The notes under the pieces were generated by a model that was given only the letters and a program-made list of their open reading frames with translations, did not search any database and was not told the DNA's origin. Positions 45,360-53,526 of a DNA stretch of 64,000 bases are shown in pieces. The stretch is from assembly GCF_012726195.1 (NCBI RefSeq), contig NZ_JAASAF010000007.1, forward strand, positions 168,223 to 232,222, in the 5' to 3' direction. Every line of letters starts with the position of its first letter. Within the stretch, counting starts at the first letter, position 1. A program made the position numbers and the translations under genes. The DNA is from Rhodococcus sp. HNM0563. GTDB lineage: Bacteria > Actinomycetota > Actinomycetes > Mycobacteriales > Mycobacteriaceae.

Positions 45360-46201
45360 GTATCGCCATGCCCGAAGTCATCGGATTCCTCGGGGCCGGA
45401 CAGATGGGTGAACCCATGGTCCGCCGACTTCTCGTCGCCGGATACGACGTCCGCCTCTACGCCCGCCGCGAGGAGGTACGCATGCGTCTCGGGAGCGCGG
45501 GCGCATACCTCGCCGACTCGGTGGCCGACGTGGCACGACAAGCCGACATCCTGTTGGTCTGCCTGTTCTCGGATGAGCAACTGATCGACCTGGCCGGCGG
45601 CCCCGACGGTTTCATGGAGAACGCGAAGGAGACGTCAATCGTCGTATCGCACACCACGGGCACCGTCGGCACACTCGCGAAGATCCGCGCCGATCATCCG
45701 AGCGGACCAGTGCTTGTCGATGCGCCGGTGAGCGGTTCGGCCGACGACATCGCGGCCGGAACGTTGACCGTCCTGTTGGGCGGCGACGAGAACGTGCTGG
45801 ACCGGGTGGAACCCGTGGTCAGTGCCTATGCCGATCCGGTGATCAGGACCGGGGAGTTCGGCACTGCGTTGAATCTGAAACTGGTCAACAATCTTCTCTT
45901 TGCTGCGAACGCGCAACTTGCGGCAGCGGCAGTGGAACTCGGCGATCGGCTCGGAATCGGACACACGGAACTGCTCGACGCTGTGTCGTTGAGTAGTGGC
46001 AGCAGTCATGCGCTCGCCTCGATCCGGAAGATCGGTGGCGTCGAAGCATTCTCCGAGGTTGCGTCTCCGTTCCTGCGCAAGGACGTTGCCGCGTGTGACG
46101 CAGCCGCGAAGGACGCCGGTGTCGACCTCGGCTGGATCGGTTCTGTGGTGGGAGAAGGCCCGATTGCATTGACGAGTGAGAATCGGAGAGTAGGCGGATG
46201 A
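45356..46201 (+). CDS. NAD(P)-binding beta-hydroxyacid dehydrogenase (3-hydroxyisobutyrate dehydrogenase-like)
   Basis: 281-residue 6-phosphogluconate/3-hydroxyisobutyrate dehydrogenase-family protein. IGFLGAGQMGEPMVRRLL (about residues 9-26) is the NAD motif; LVDAPVSGSADDIAAG (about 120) is the substrate motif; the catalytic Lys is in LNLKLVNNLL (about 170). It would oxidise a 3-hydroxy acid to the semialdehyde or ketone. The start ATG overlaps the SDR stop. Confidence 0.87.
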   Translation: MSIAMPEVIGFLGAGQMGEPMVRRLLVAGYDVRLYARREEVRMRLGSAGAYLADSVADVARQADILLVCLFSDEQLIDLAGGPDGFMENAKETSIVVSHTTGTVGTLAKIRADHPSGPVLVDAPVSGSADDIAAGTLTVLLGGDENVLDRVEPVVSAYADPVIRTGEFGTALNLKLVNNLLFAANAQLAAAAVELGDRLGIGHTELLDAVSLSSGSSHALASIRKIGGVEAFSEVASPFLRKDVAACDAAAKDAGVDLGWIGSVVGEGPIALTSENRRVGG

Positions 46202-46229
46202 TCAAGACGGGTACTCGCTTGGAGCGTCG

Positions 46230-46248
46230 GACCTGCACCACGCAGGTC
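46230..46248. terminator. Small hairpin between convergent genes
   Basis: GACCTGC (46230-46236) and GCAGGTC (46242-46248) form a 7-bp stem with a five-base loop, overlapping the stop codon of the isochorismatase-fold gene and 28 bases after the opposing stop. A weak terminator candidate. Confidence 0.45.
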
Positions 46249-46867
46249 ATCGTCCCCACGCGGCGAGGACGTCGTCGGTCGTGGTGACGGTGGCCAGCAC
46301 ACTCAGGGTGTGGTCGATCATCGCGGTGCCGTAATCGGCGGGGATCCCCACGACGGCGTCGCGGGGGACCACCACCCGATACGATTTGTTCACCGCGTCC
46401 ATAACCAGGTTGGGGATCGCGACGTTCAACGACACCCCGACCGCCACGATCGTGTCGACGCCGAGATTGCGGAGGACAGCATCGAGATCCGTACCTCCCA
46501 TCGGACCGAGACCGTGCATCCGGGTCAACACCAGATCCGATCGGGCAGGACCGAATTGCGGCAGAAGGGCTGCTCCCGGACTTCCAGGGGCCATCGACGT
46601 CGTGCGGCGCCCGAACGCGAACAGTCTTGCGTTGTGGTTCGATCCCTGGTTGTCCTCGCGGCGGTGGACGAGGCAGTGCACGATCCGAACACCGGCTTGT
46701 CGCCCCGCAGGCAGGAGCCGGGCGATATTGGGAAGAGCGTGACGTCCCGCTTCCTGCGCGAGTGCCGGCATTCCGGAATCCGGACCGACGACCGCGCCCT
46801 GCAACTCCTGGGTGACGATCGCTGTGCGATCCGGATCCACGAGCTCGGCCAGCGGCGGTGCGCTCAC
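46247..46867 (-). CDS. Isochorismatase-fold cysteine hydrolase-like protein with altered active site
   Basis: 206-residue isochorismatase-like hydrolase. The fold motifs are clear: AIVTQELQG where the family usually has a DxQ, and VGVSLNVAIPNLVMDA where the nucleophilic Cys is usually found. The catalytic Asp is thus replaced (Gln-Glu) and the Cys is Ala. Loss of the Cys is known in true isochorismatases, but loss of the Asp as well makes normal activity doubtful. GTG start overlaps the Rieske gene stop (GTGA). Its role next to the oxygenase is unknown. Confidence 0.83.
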   Translation of the reverse strand: MSAPPLAELVDPDRTAIVTQELQGAVVGPDSGMPALAQEAGRHALPNIARLLPAGRQAGVRIVHCLVHRREDNQGSNHNARLFAFGRRTTSMAPGSPGAALLPQFGPARSDLVLTRMHGLGPMGGTDLDAVLRNLGVDTIVAVGVSLNVAIPNLVMDAVNKSYRVVVPRDAVVGIPADYGTAMIDHTLSVLATVTTTDDVLAAWGR

Positions 46868-47880
46868 ACCGGCTCCTCGACGTTGCTCTCAGCCGGTACC
46901 TCGTAGAACTGCTTCGCCCACCGGCGCATCGCCATGTACGGCTTGGCGTCGACACGACCGAGCGGGGGATTCTCGATGTAGATCTGATAGCGCCAGATGC
47001 TGAGATCTTCGAAGACGGTGTGAAGGAATCTGCGTTCGACCTTCTCCTGCACGGCCGGCGGCGGAACCTCTGATGTGTCCCCGTCGTTGCGCGGCCACCA
47101 GATCGAATAGAAGAGATCGGAATGTCCGTCGTCGACGGGTGTGCAGGCAAAGATCAGCCGATAGTTTTGGGTGCCCTCGAATGCACTCATGGCGTACCCG
47201 AGTCCTGAGAAGTGGCTGTGGATACGAAGAGCCATCTTGTCGGGGTCGTCGCTGGTGGTGTCCGGCCAGCCGGTGAGGAACCGCCATTCGTTGTCGACGG
47301 CCTCCCACCCGAGCGACACCGGCGTCACGCTCGCGCCGTGCACATACCGGAAATGTGCGCTGTCGGGCCCGTTCTCGGCCACGATCTGCGGGTGCACCGG
47401 TTCGTATTCGGCGCGGCGTGAGAATTCCGGATAGATGCGGTAGTAGCTGTCGGGCCCGGTTGTGATCTCAGGGAACTTCGTGAACGGGTCGGGCAGTTCC
47501 CACTGCGGGGGCTTTCCGTCGGGCTGATGCCACATGTAGACGATTCCGTGCTGTTCCTGAATCGGGTAGACCCGCAGCTTCAATGCCTTGTTGGGACGGT
47601 CGGGGTCGTAGGGGATGTACCGGTTGGTGCCGTCCGGTCCCCATCGCCACCCGTGGAACGGGCACTCGATGCAGTCACCCACGACTTTCCCGCCGTGCCC
47701 GAGGTGTGCGCCGAGATGCCGACAGTGGCCGGTCATGACGTGCAGTTCGTCCGAGTCGTCCCGGTATGCGACGAGGTCTTCTCCGAAGTACCGGAGGGCT
47801 CTGCTGCGTCCCGACTCGAACTCTTCCGACCAGCCGATGACGAACCAGCCGGTGACCTTCCACGTGAACGGTACGTCCAA
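46864..47880 (-). CDS. Rieske non-heme iron oxygenase, KshA-like
   Basis: 338-residue oxygenase subunit. Rieske 2Fe-2S ligands: C53-R-H55 and C73-PF-H76. The mononuclear iron site N170-x2-D173-x2-H176-x4-H181 is complete. Length and shape resemble 3-ketosteroid 9alpha-hydroxylase oxygenase (KshA) more than two-subunit ring dioxygenases, and no beta subunit is present. Start TTG 47880 with AGGAG six bases upstream. No dedicated reductase (KshB-like) is adjacent. It probably hydroxylates a cyclic pathway intermediate. Confidence 0.9.
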   Translation of the reverse strand: MDVPFTWKVTGWFVIGWSEEFESGRSRALRYFGEDLVAYRDDSDELHVMTGHCRHLGAHLGHGGKVVGDCIECPFHGWRWGPDGTNRYIPYDPDRPNKALKLRVYPIQEQHGIVYMWHQPDGKPPQWELPDPFTKFPEITTGPDSYYRIYPEFSRRAEYEPVHPQIVAENGPDSAHFRYVHGASVTPVSLGWEAVDNEWRFLTGWPDTTSDDPDKMALRIHSHFSGLGYAMSAFEGTQNYRLIFACTPVDDGHSDLFYSIWWPRNDGDTSEVPPPAVQEKVERRFLHTVFEDLSIWRYQIYIENPPLGRVDAKPYMAMRRWAKQFYEVPAESNVEEPV

Positions 47881-47911
47881 CGGATGCTCCTGACGGTCCG
47901 GTGAGGTGAGC

Positions 47912-49213
47912 TCAGCTCGATCGCTGCATCTGGGAGGCGGCGCTGATCTGCTGCTCCCAGGCCGCCAGCTTTTCCTCGGCGCTCGTCTGGTGGTGGCTCA
48001 GCGCACGGATGCTCACATCGTGACCCGCCGCTGCAGCGCGCAGTGCTCCGACAGTTGCCTGCTCACGGGGAACATGTGCGAAGGGGTCGAACGAATACCA
48101 GCGCATCGCGTTCAGGTGGGTCATCTTGTCGATCTCCCCGTCGGGCACGTGCTCGTCGGTGAAGACACCGCTCAGCTCCTCGGGTGCACCCGGCCACATC
48201 GAATCGCTGTGCGGATAGTCCATTTCCCACGCGATATTGTCGATTCCGATGTCGTGACGAAGCTTCACACCGAGCGGGTCGCTGATGAAACACGTGAGGA
48301 AATGCTCCCGGAACACCTCGCTCGGGAGCTTGCCCTCGAAATCCTGCAGCGTCCACGTCGAATGCATCTCGAAGGTGCGGTCCACGCGTTCGAGGAAATA
48401 CGGAATCCAGCCCGTACCACCCTCGGACAGCGCGATCTTGAGGTCCTTGTATTCCTTCACCGGCCGCGACCACAGAAGATCCGCGGCGGCGTTCACGATG
48501 TTCATCGGCTGGAGCGTGATCATCACATCCGGCGGAGAGTCCGTCGACGGAATCGAGAGCTTGCCCGAGGATCCGATGTGGATCGACAGCACGGTGTCGG
48601 TGTCGACGAGCGCCTTCCACAATGGATTCCAGTACTCGTCGTGAAAACTCGGGTATCCGAGTGCAGCCGGGTTCTCGGTGAAGGTGAGGGAATGCACGCC
48701 CTTCTTTGCGAGCCGCCGAACCTCCTGAGCGCACAGTTCGGCGTCCCAGATCACCGGCAGGCCCATCGGGATGAACCGACCGGGGTACGCGCCACACCAC
48801 TCTTCGAGATGCCAGTCGTTGTAGGCTCGTACCAGTGCGAGCGAGAACTCCGAATCCTCTGTCGCGAAGAGGCGCGCGGCGAATCCGGGGAACGACGGGA
48901 AGTTCATCTGCGCCAGAACGCCGCCCGCATTCATGTCCTTGACGCGTTCGTGCACGTCGTAACAACCCGGTCGAATTTCGTCGAGGCCTTCGGGTTCGAG
49001 GCCGTACTCCTCTTTCGGCCGTCCGGCCACTGCATTGAGCGCGACATTGGGAATGACGCGATCGCGGAATCTCCACATGTCCGCGCCGTTGTCCATATGC
49101 ACCAGGCGCGGTGCCTCGTCCACGTACTTCTTGGGGAGGTGGTTGGCGAACATATCGGGCGGTTCGATGATGTGGTCGTCGACGCTGACCAGGATCATGT
49201 CGTTCTTGTCCAT
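47912..49213 (-). CDS. Amidohydrolase family protein (PF04909)
   Basis: 433-residue TIM-barrel hydrolase. N-terminal VSVDDHIIEPPDMF is a common start of actinobacterial amidohydrolase-2 proteins. A metal-type His is seen in TVLSIHIGSSG (about 228) and the active-site Asp in EMDYPHSDSMWPG (about 350). ATG 49213 follows GGAAGGAA; the in-frame extension to 49486 overlaps the neighbouring gene. It lies between the Rieske oxygenase and another amidohydrolase in one leftward operon. Confidence 0.86.
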   Translation of the reverse strand: MDKNDMILVSVDDHIIEPPDMFANHLPKKYVDEAPRLVHMDNGADMWRFRDRVIPNVALNAVAGRPKEEYGLEPEGLDEIRPGCYDVHERVKDMNAGGVLAQMNFPSFPGFAARLFATEDSEFSLALVRAYNDWHLEEWCGAYPGRFIPMGLPVIWDAELCAQEVRRLAKKGVHSLTFTENPAALGYPSFHDEYWNPLWKALVDTDTVLSIHIGSSGKLSIPSTDSPPDVMITLQPMNIVNAAADLLWSRPVKEYKDLKIALSEGGTGWIPYFLERVDRTFEMHSTWTLQDFEGKLPSEVFREHFLTCFISDPLGVKLRHDIGIDNIAWEMDYPHSDSMWPGAPEELSGVFTDEHVPDGEIDKMTHLNAMRWYSFDPFAHVPREQATVGALRAAAAGHDVSIRALSHHQTSAEEKLAAWEQQISAASQMQRSS

Positions 49214-49262
49214 GCTCGTTCCTTCCGAGGGCCGTACGCGGGCTGGTGCACTTCGTCGGTGG

Positions 49263-50495
49263 TTACATTGCTGTGGCGAGCTTCGGTGGCTGCGCGGCAT
49301 CCGGATCAGGATTAGCGATCTGCAGGCCCATGAAACGGCGAGCGTTGTCGCCCATGAAATCCCATGTGCGCCTGCGGTCCATTCCCTCCGCGTACTTCCA
49401 GTAGCCCTTGGGTTCGGGAAGTCCTTCGGGGTGTGGATAGTCGGAGCCGAACATGACCTTGTCCCAGCCGACCATGTCGACGACATCGGCCACCGACCCT
49501 TCCCAGAAGGGACTGACCCAGACGTTGCGTCGGAATACTTCGAGCGGATCTTCCGGGAAGTTCTGAGGCATCTTCTTGGTCAGATCTTCGAGGTCGTGGA
49601 ACAGCGGACGGATCCACGAACTTCCGTTCTCGACGCTGGCGATCCGCAGTCGAGGGAAGCGGGTGAGGGTTCCGTGGCAGATCAGGCTGCCGAGCATGTC
49701 GGCGATCTCGCGGTGACCGAGTGCCAGCCAGCGAAATGCGCTCATGGACATGAAGTTCTGGGTATTCGGTGGTTCCCATTTGTTGACGTACTCGTCGAGC
49801 GGCGGCTGGCTCGCATGAAGCGCGATCGGCAGGCCGGATTCTTCGACCTCGCGCCAGAAGGGGTCGAATTCGGGGAGGGCCGGAGAGCGCCAACCGTGCA
49901 GGCCCTTGACCGGAGCGGGCTTGATCAGCGCCACCTTCGCGCCGTTCTCCAGAAGGTATGCAAGTTCGCGACGGGCACCGTCGACTTCCGCGCAGTTGAT
50001 CACGGGGGTGGTGAACACTCTGCCTTGGTGAGCGAAGCCCCAATGCTCGAGCATCCATCGGTTCAGGGCGTGAACGATTGCGAGCGTCAATTCGGGATCG
50101 TCGGCGGAGGAGTGTTCGACAAGGCTGGCAAGTGTGGGAAAGACCAGAGATTCCCGTACTCCCTGCCGGTCCATCTCCGCGATGCGTTCTTCGGGACCGC
50201 GAGTGGCGGGCGGGCAGTCGATTGCGGAGCCCTGCATTTCGCGAAGTGTGAGTCCGTCGACGTTCTCCCCGGCGAAGAACTTCTCGTGGGCGCCGGGGGC
50301 GGCGACCCGGTCGAATGTGGGATTCGGGATGAAGTCGGTGATCTTGCCGTTGATCGCCAGGCGGGTGCGACGTCCGATCTGTACGTACTGGACGGCATGT
50401 GCGTACTTGTCGGGTAGGTACCGAGTCAGTGCTTCGGATGTCTCGTACATGTGCGTGTCGGCATCGAAGATCGGTGCGTCGCCGGACCCGGTCAT
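49263..50495 (-). CDS. Amidohydrolase family protein (PF04909), paralogue of 26195-27421
   Basis: 410-residue TIM-barrel hydrolase similar along its length to the gene at 26195: DADTHMYE (against DCDNHYYE), IPNPTFDRVAAPGA, IALHASQPP and FGSDYPHPEG. ATG 50495 follows AGGAGG, seven bases away. It is the first gene of the leftward amidohydrolase-amidohydrolase-Rieske-isochorismatase operon, downstream of operator site 7. Multiple copies suggest successive hydrolytic or decarboxylating steps. Confidence 0.86.
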   Translation of the reverse strand: MTGSGDAPIFDADTHMYETSEALTRYLPDKYAHAVQYVQIGRRTRLAINGKITDFIPNPTFDRVAAPGAHEKFFAGENVDGLTLREMQGSAIDCPPATRGPEERIAEMDRQGVRESLVFPTLASLVEHSSADDPELTLAIVHALNRWMLEHWGFAHQGRVFTTPVINCAEVDGARRELAYLLENGAKVALIKPAPVKGLHGWRSPALPEFDPFWREVEESGLPIALHASQPPLDEYVNKWEPPNTQNFMSMSAFRWLALGHREIADMLGSLICHGTLTRFPRLRIASVENGSSWIRPLFHDLEDLTKKMPQNFPEDPLEVFRRNVWVSPFWEGSVADVVDMVGWDKVMFGSDYPHPEGLPEPKGYWKYAEGMDRRRTWDFMGDNARRFMGLQIANPDPDAAQPPKLATAM

Positions 50496-50559
50496 ATGGA
50501 GGCCTCCTCGTTCGTGCCCGCGTGTGATTTCGAGCCTTGCAGCGCACAACGGTTATGTC

Positions 50560-50578
50560 AACAGTCGGCCTTACGGTA
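50560..50578. promoter_or_regulatory. Island operator site 7
   Basis: AACAGTCGGCCTTACGGTA: two mismatches from the twelve defined positions, right half ACGGTA intact. It lies between the divergent amidohydrolase (50495) and PPOX-family (50589) genes, only ten bases from the latter start. Confidence 0.5.
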
Positions 50579-50588
50579 ACTTGGGGAC

Positions 50589-50981
50589 ATGATGTCGAAA
50601 GTGCCGCCGGGGTATGAGGACCTTCTCGAACGGCCGATCGTCGGCGTGCTCGGCACGGTCAGTCCCGATGGGTCGCCGAGCCTGACTCCGATGCGATTCA
50701 CCTGGGATGGGGCGCATCTGAGGGTGAGTCACACCATCCCTCGCAAGAAATTCGTGAGTCTGCAGGCGAATCCCAACTACTCGTTCCTGATCACCGACCC
50801 CGAAGATCGGGAGCGGTGCCTCGAAGTGCGCGGGTGGCTCGTGACGGTGGAAGGCGACCGCGAGGGGTCGTTCTACGTGTCACTGGCGAGGCGGTACGGC
50901 CAGACCGATCCGCAGCCACCCGGCGATGTCGACGACCGCGTGGTCATGATCCTCGACGCAACCCGCTTCACCGCGAAATGA
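50589..50981 (+). CDS. PPOX-class (pyridoxamine oxidase-fold) flavin/F420-dependent protein
   Basis: 130-residue split-barrel protein of the PPOX family common in actinobacteria and often F420-dependent. Typical segments: LGTVSPDGSPSLTPMRFTWD (about residues 21-40), HTIPRKKFVSLQANPNYSF and VEGDREGSFYVSLARRYG. It may reduce an enone or other pathway intermediate with F420H2, or bind FMN or heme. Start at the first of two consecutive ATGs (50589 or 50592). It is convergent with the TetR gene. Confidence 0.84.
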   Translation: MMSKVPPGYEDLLERPIVGVLGTVSPDGSPSLTPMRFTWDGAHLRVSHTIPRKKFVSLQANPNYSFLITDPEDRERCLEVRGWLVTVEGDREGSFYVSLARRYGQTDPQPPGDVDDRVVMILDATRFTAK

Positions 50982-51032
50982 CCGTGCACGAGATGTACTC
51001 GAGCCGGGCGGAGGAGCGTTGATGCCGGGCTA

Positions 51033-51749
51033 CTATTCGGACGCCGCTCGAATCGCGTCCTGATGGTCCGGCGTCCGGAGAGCGTGCGCGGCATGGTCGA
51101 GGATGCACTCCAACCCGTATTCGAAGTTCCGGTCGTTGGGCTCGCCACTCTGGAGACCGCACTCGCTCGCTTCTGCGAGCAGGGGAGTGGTCTCGGGAGA
51201 GATCGGCAGGATCTCGTAGTACGCCCCGGACGGTTCCTGCGACTGCCGATTCTTGTCCTGTAGTCGCTGGAGTACGACCATGCCGTGGACGTGCAACTGC
51301 ACGGAGGAGTAGACGTTCACCGCGTCGGCCAGTGTGAAACCCGACTCGACGAGACCGGTGATCACATTTTCGTTGTGTCTGGCACCGAGTCTAGCGGCAT
51401 TGGAACTCAGGGACGGCCGGATCAGGACGAGGTCGCACAGGATCGGACTGTCGAGGAACGTGCGGCGGACCGTGCGTGCGTGGGTGCGCAGGGTGTCGCG
51501 CCAGTTCGCTGCCTCCACGGCGGGCATGGAACGTGTGGATTCGCGCAGCACGTGGTCGGCCATCGCGGTGAGGAGCTCGTCTTTCTTGCGGAAGTACCAG
51601 TAGATGCTTGTCACGCCGATGTCGAGGTGTCGCGCGAGCATGGGCATGCTCAGATTGTCGACGGTGACCTCCGCCGCGAGTTCGAATGCGCCCCGGAGGA
51701 TGTCGTCGGGATTGAGGGACCCTCGCTCGAGCCGTGCCCGCTTCGCCAT
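51033..51749 (-). CDS. TetR-family regulator, paralogue 2 of the island
   Basis: 238-residue TetR protein. The helix-turn-helix contains NLSMPMLARHLDIGVTSIYW, then YFRKKDELL, nearly the same as the regulator at 27467; similarity continues through the ligand domain (DSPILCDLVLIRPSLS, YSSVQLHVHGMVVL and NFEYGLECILDHAA). The start is ATG 51749; the longer reading to 52307 would overlap the SDR. Operator site 8 (51813-51831) lies 64 bases upstream, between this gene and the divergent SDR, which points to autoregulation. Confidence 0.88.
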   Translation of the reverse strand: MAKRARLERGSLNPDDILRGAFELAAEVTVDNLSMPMLARHLDIGVTSIYWYFRKKDELLTAMADHVLRESTRSMPAVEAANWRDTLRTHARTVRRTFLDSPILCDLVLIRPSLSSNAARLGARHNENVITGLVESGFTLADAVNVYSSVQLHVHGMVVLQRLQDKNRQSQEPSGAYYEILPISPETTPLLAEASECGLQSGEPNDRNFEYGLECILDHAAHALRTPDHQDAIRAASE

Positions 51750-51812
51750 GATGGATGCCGCCTTTGTACGTTCCGTCTGTAGTGTGCCGACGCACTCACT
51801 TGTGGATATGCT

Positions 51813-51831
51813 TACCGTATAGTCTTCGGTA
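51813..51831. promoter_or_regulatory. Island operator site 8, at the TetR promoter
   Basis: TACCGTATAGTCTTCGGTA: one mismatch from the twelve defined positions; left half TACCGTAT perfect. It lies between the TetR gene (51749) and the divergent SDR (51865), as expected for an autoregulated repressor. Confidence 0.75.
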
Positions 51832-51864
51832 TCGATCTGGATTGCGATTGCGGGAAGGATTCCC

Positions 51865-52662
51865 ATGGATCTCGGGCTGGAAGATGCTGCGGCGGTCGTG
51901 GTGGGCGGAAGTCGTGGAATGGGTTTCGCGACCGCCCGGTGCCTGGCAGAAGAGGGTGCGCGCGTCGCAGTCGTCGGCCGGTCTCGGGAGGATGTGAAGC
52001 TTGCGGCGGAGGCCCTGTCCCAGTACGGAAGTCCCGATGCCGTCGGACTCGTCGCAGATGCGCGCGACGGCGATGCGATATCGGGGCTCTTCACCGAACT
52101 CGGAGAACGCTGGGGTGGGAGGCTCAACGTGCTCGTCAACACGGTGGGGCCGAACGTGCAGGGGGCATTCGACATCCTGACCGACGACCAATGGCGGGAG
52201 GCCGTCGAAGACGGCGTGTTGTCGATGGTGCGGTGCGTGCGAGCGTCCCTCCCGTTCCTGCGAGCTGCGGAATGGGCACGTATCGTCAACTTCTCCGCGC
52301 AATCCACTCAGCGACAGAGTGTTCCGCTCGTGGCATACACGGCGGCGAAATCGATGCTGTCGAGTGCCTCGAAGAACCTGTCGCAGCTCCTGGCGCCCGA
52401 CGAAATCCTGGTGAACGTCGTCTCCCCCGGAACCATCGTCACCCCGTCGCTGATCGAGTGGGCGCGGTCGGTGGGAGTCGAGTCGAATGATCCATACGCC
52501 TTGATGGACGCTATCGGAACGCATTTCGGGCACCCCGCGCAGATGCCGCGTGCGGGTTTGCCGGAAGAGGTGGGCCCACTGGTGGCATTTCTCGCCTCGC
52601 GGCGCAACTCGTACATCACCGGAGCCGACATCAACATCGACGGCGGCTCGGATTTCACGTGA
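51865..52662 (+). CDS. Short-chain dehydrogenase/reductase
   Basis: 265-residue SDR. VVVGGSRGMGFATA (about residues 11-24) is the coenzyme motif; the usual NAG is NTV; the catalytic region is NFSAQSTQ with YTAAK (Tyr about 160). The variant glycine motif and NTV suggest a divergent member, perhaps acting on a hydroxyacyl-CoA or ring alcohol. ATG 51865 has GGAAGG upstream. It is divergent from the TetR regulator and convergent with the crotonase at 52685. Confidence 0.86.
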   Translation: MDLGLEDAAAVVVGGSRGMGFATARCLAEEGARVAVVGRSREDVKLAAEALSQYGSPDAVGLVADARDGDAISGLFTELGERWGGRLNVLVNTVGPNVQGAFDILTDDQWREAVEDGVLSMVRCVRASLPFLRAAEWARIVNFSAQSTQRQSVPLVAYTAAKSMLSSASKNLSQLLAPDEILVNVVSPGTIVTPSLIEWARSVGVESNDPYALMDAIGTHFGHPAQMPRAGLPEEVGPLVAFLASRRNSYITGADINIDGGSDFT

Positions 52663-52684
52663 CCGTCGATCTGCCCTGAGGCGT

Positions 52685-53488
52685 CTATCTGCACTGCCAC
52701 ATGGGTGCGCGCTTCTCGACGAATGCGCGGGGGCCCTCGAGTGCATCCTCGGTACGCGTCACGCGCTCGCGGAACGATTCGGCGAGCATCTCGGCCTCGT
52801 GCAGCGGCATGTCCAGGCCCTTGAGGATGGCCAGTCGGGTTCCCCGAACCGCCAGTGGTGCATTGGAGTTCACGATGTCGGCGATCTCGTGTGCCCGCTC
52901 CAACAGGAGGTCGTGCTCGATGATCTCGGTGATCATGCCCAGGTCGTATGCACGCTGGACGGTCATCCGTTCGTGCTTGCCCATCAGAGCCATGCGCAAC
53001 GCAACGGTTCGCGGGAGAACTCGTGCGGCGCGCACCACCTCGCGTCCCGCGACAAGTCCGATGCTGACGTGGGGGTCGAAGAAGGTGGCCTTCTCGGAGG
53101 CGATGACGATGTCGCCGGTGGTGACCCAGTCCATGCCGGCGCCGCAACAGATTCCGTTGACGGCGACGATGATCGGTTTGGTCATCGAACGGAACGGAGG
53201 CGTGCCTTCCTGCGGCGCTTCCCATTGCTCGTAGGTGGACAGATATGGTCGCTCGTTGATCACCTTGCCGTCGCCGGGAATCTCTTTGACGTCCGCACCC
53301 GTGCAGAATGCCCGGCCATTGGCGGTGACGACGAGAGTCCAGACCTTGTCGTCGTTCTCGGCCTCGTCGTACGCCGCACGCAGCTCGGTGATCATGTGCG
53401 GGCTCAGCGCATTGAGTGCCTCCGGCCGGTTGAGGGTGAGGGTCGCGGTGTGGCCGTCGACTGCGTACTCGATGGTCTCGAACGTCAC
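52685..53488 (-). CDS. Enoyl-CoA hydratase/isomerase family protein, non-canonical
   Basis: 267-residue crotonase-fold protein related to the one at 31897. The first glutamate position is Asp (GAGMDWVTTGD) and the second is His (FFDPHVSIGLV), as in its paralogue. The oxyanion/CoA region (RAFCTGADVKEI) is normal. Start GTG 53488 has GAAGGAA six bases upstream; GTG 53530, overlapping the upstream stop, is an alternative with 14 extra residues. Not a standard hydratase; reaction unknown. Confidence 0.85.
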   Translation of the reverse strand: MTFETIEYAVDGHTATLTLNRPEALNALSPHMITELRAAYDEAENDDKVWTLVVTANGRAFCTGADVKEIPGDGKVINERPYLSTYEQWEAPQEGTPPFRSMTKPIIVAVNGICCGAGMDWVTTGDIVIASEKATFFDPHVSIGLVAGREVVRAARVLPRTVALRMALMGKHERMTVQRAYDLGMITEIIEHDLLLERAHEIADIVNSNAPLAVRGTRLAILKGLDMPLHEAEMLAESFRERVTRTEDALEGPRAFVEKRAPMWQCR

Positions 53489-53526
53489 TGTGCTTCCTTC
53501 TGCAACGAGGTCGGGGTCCGGTGAAC

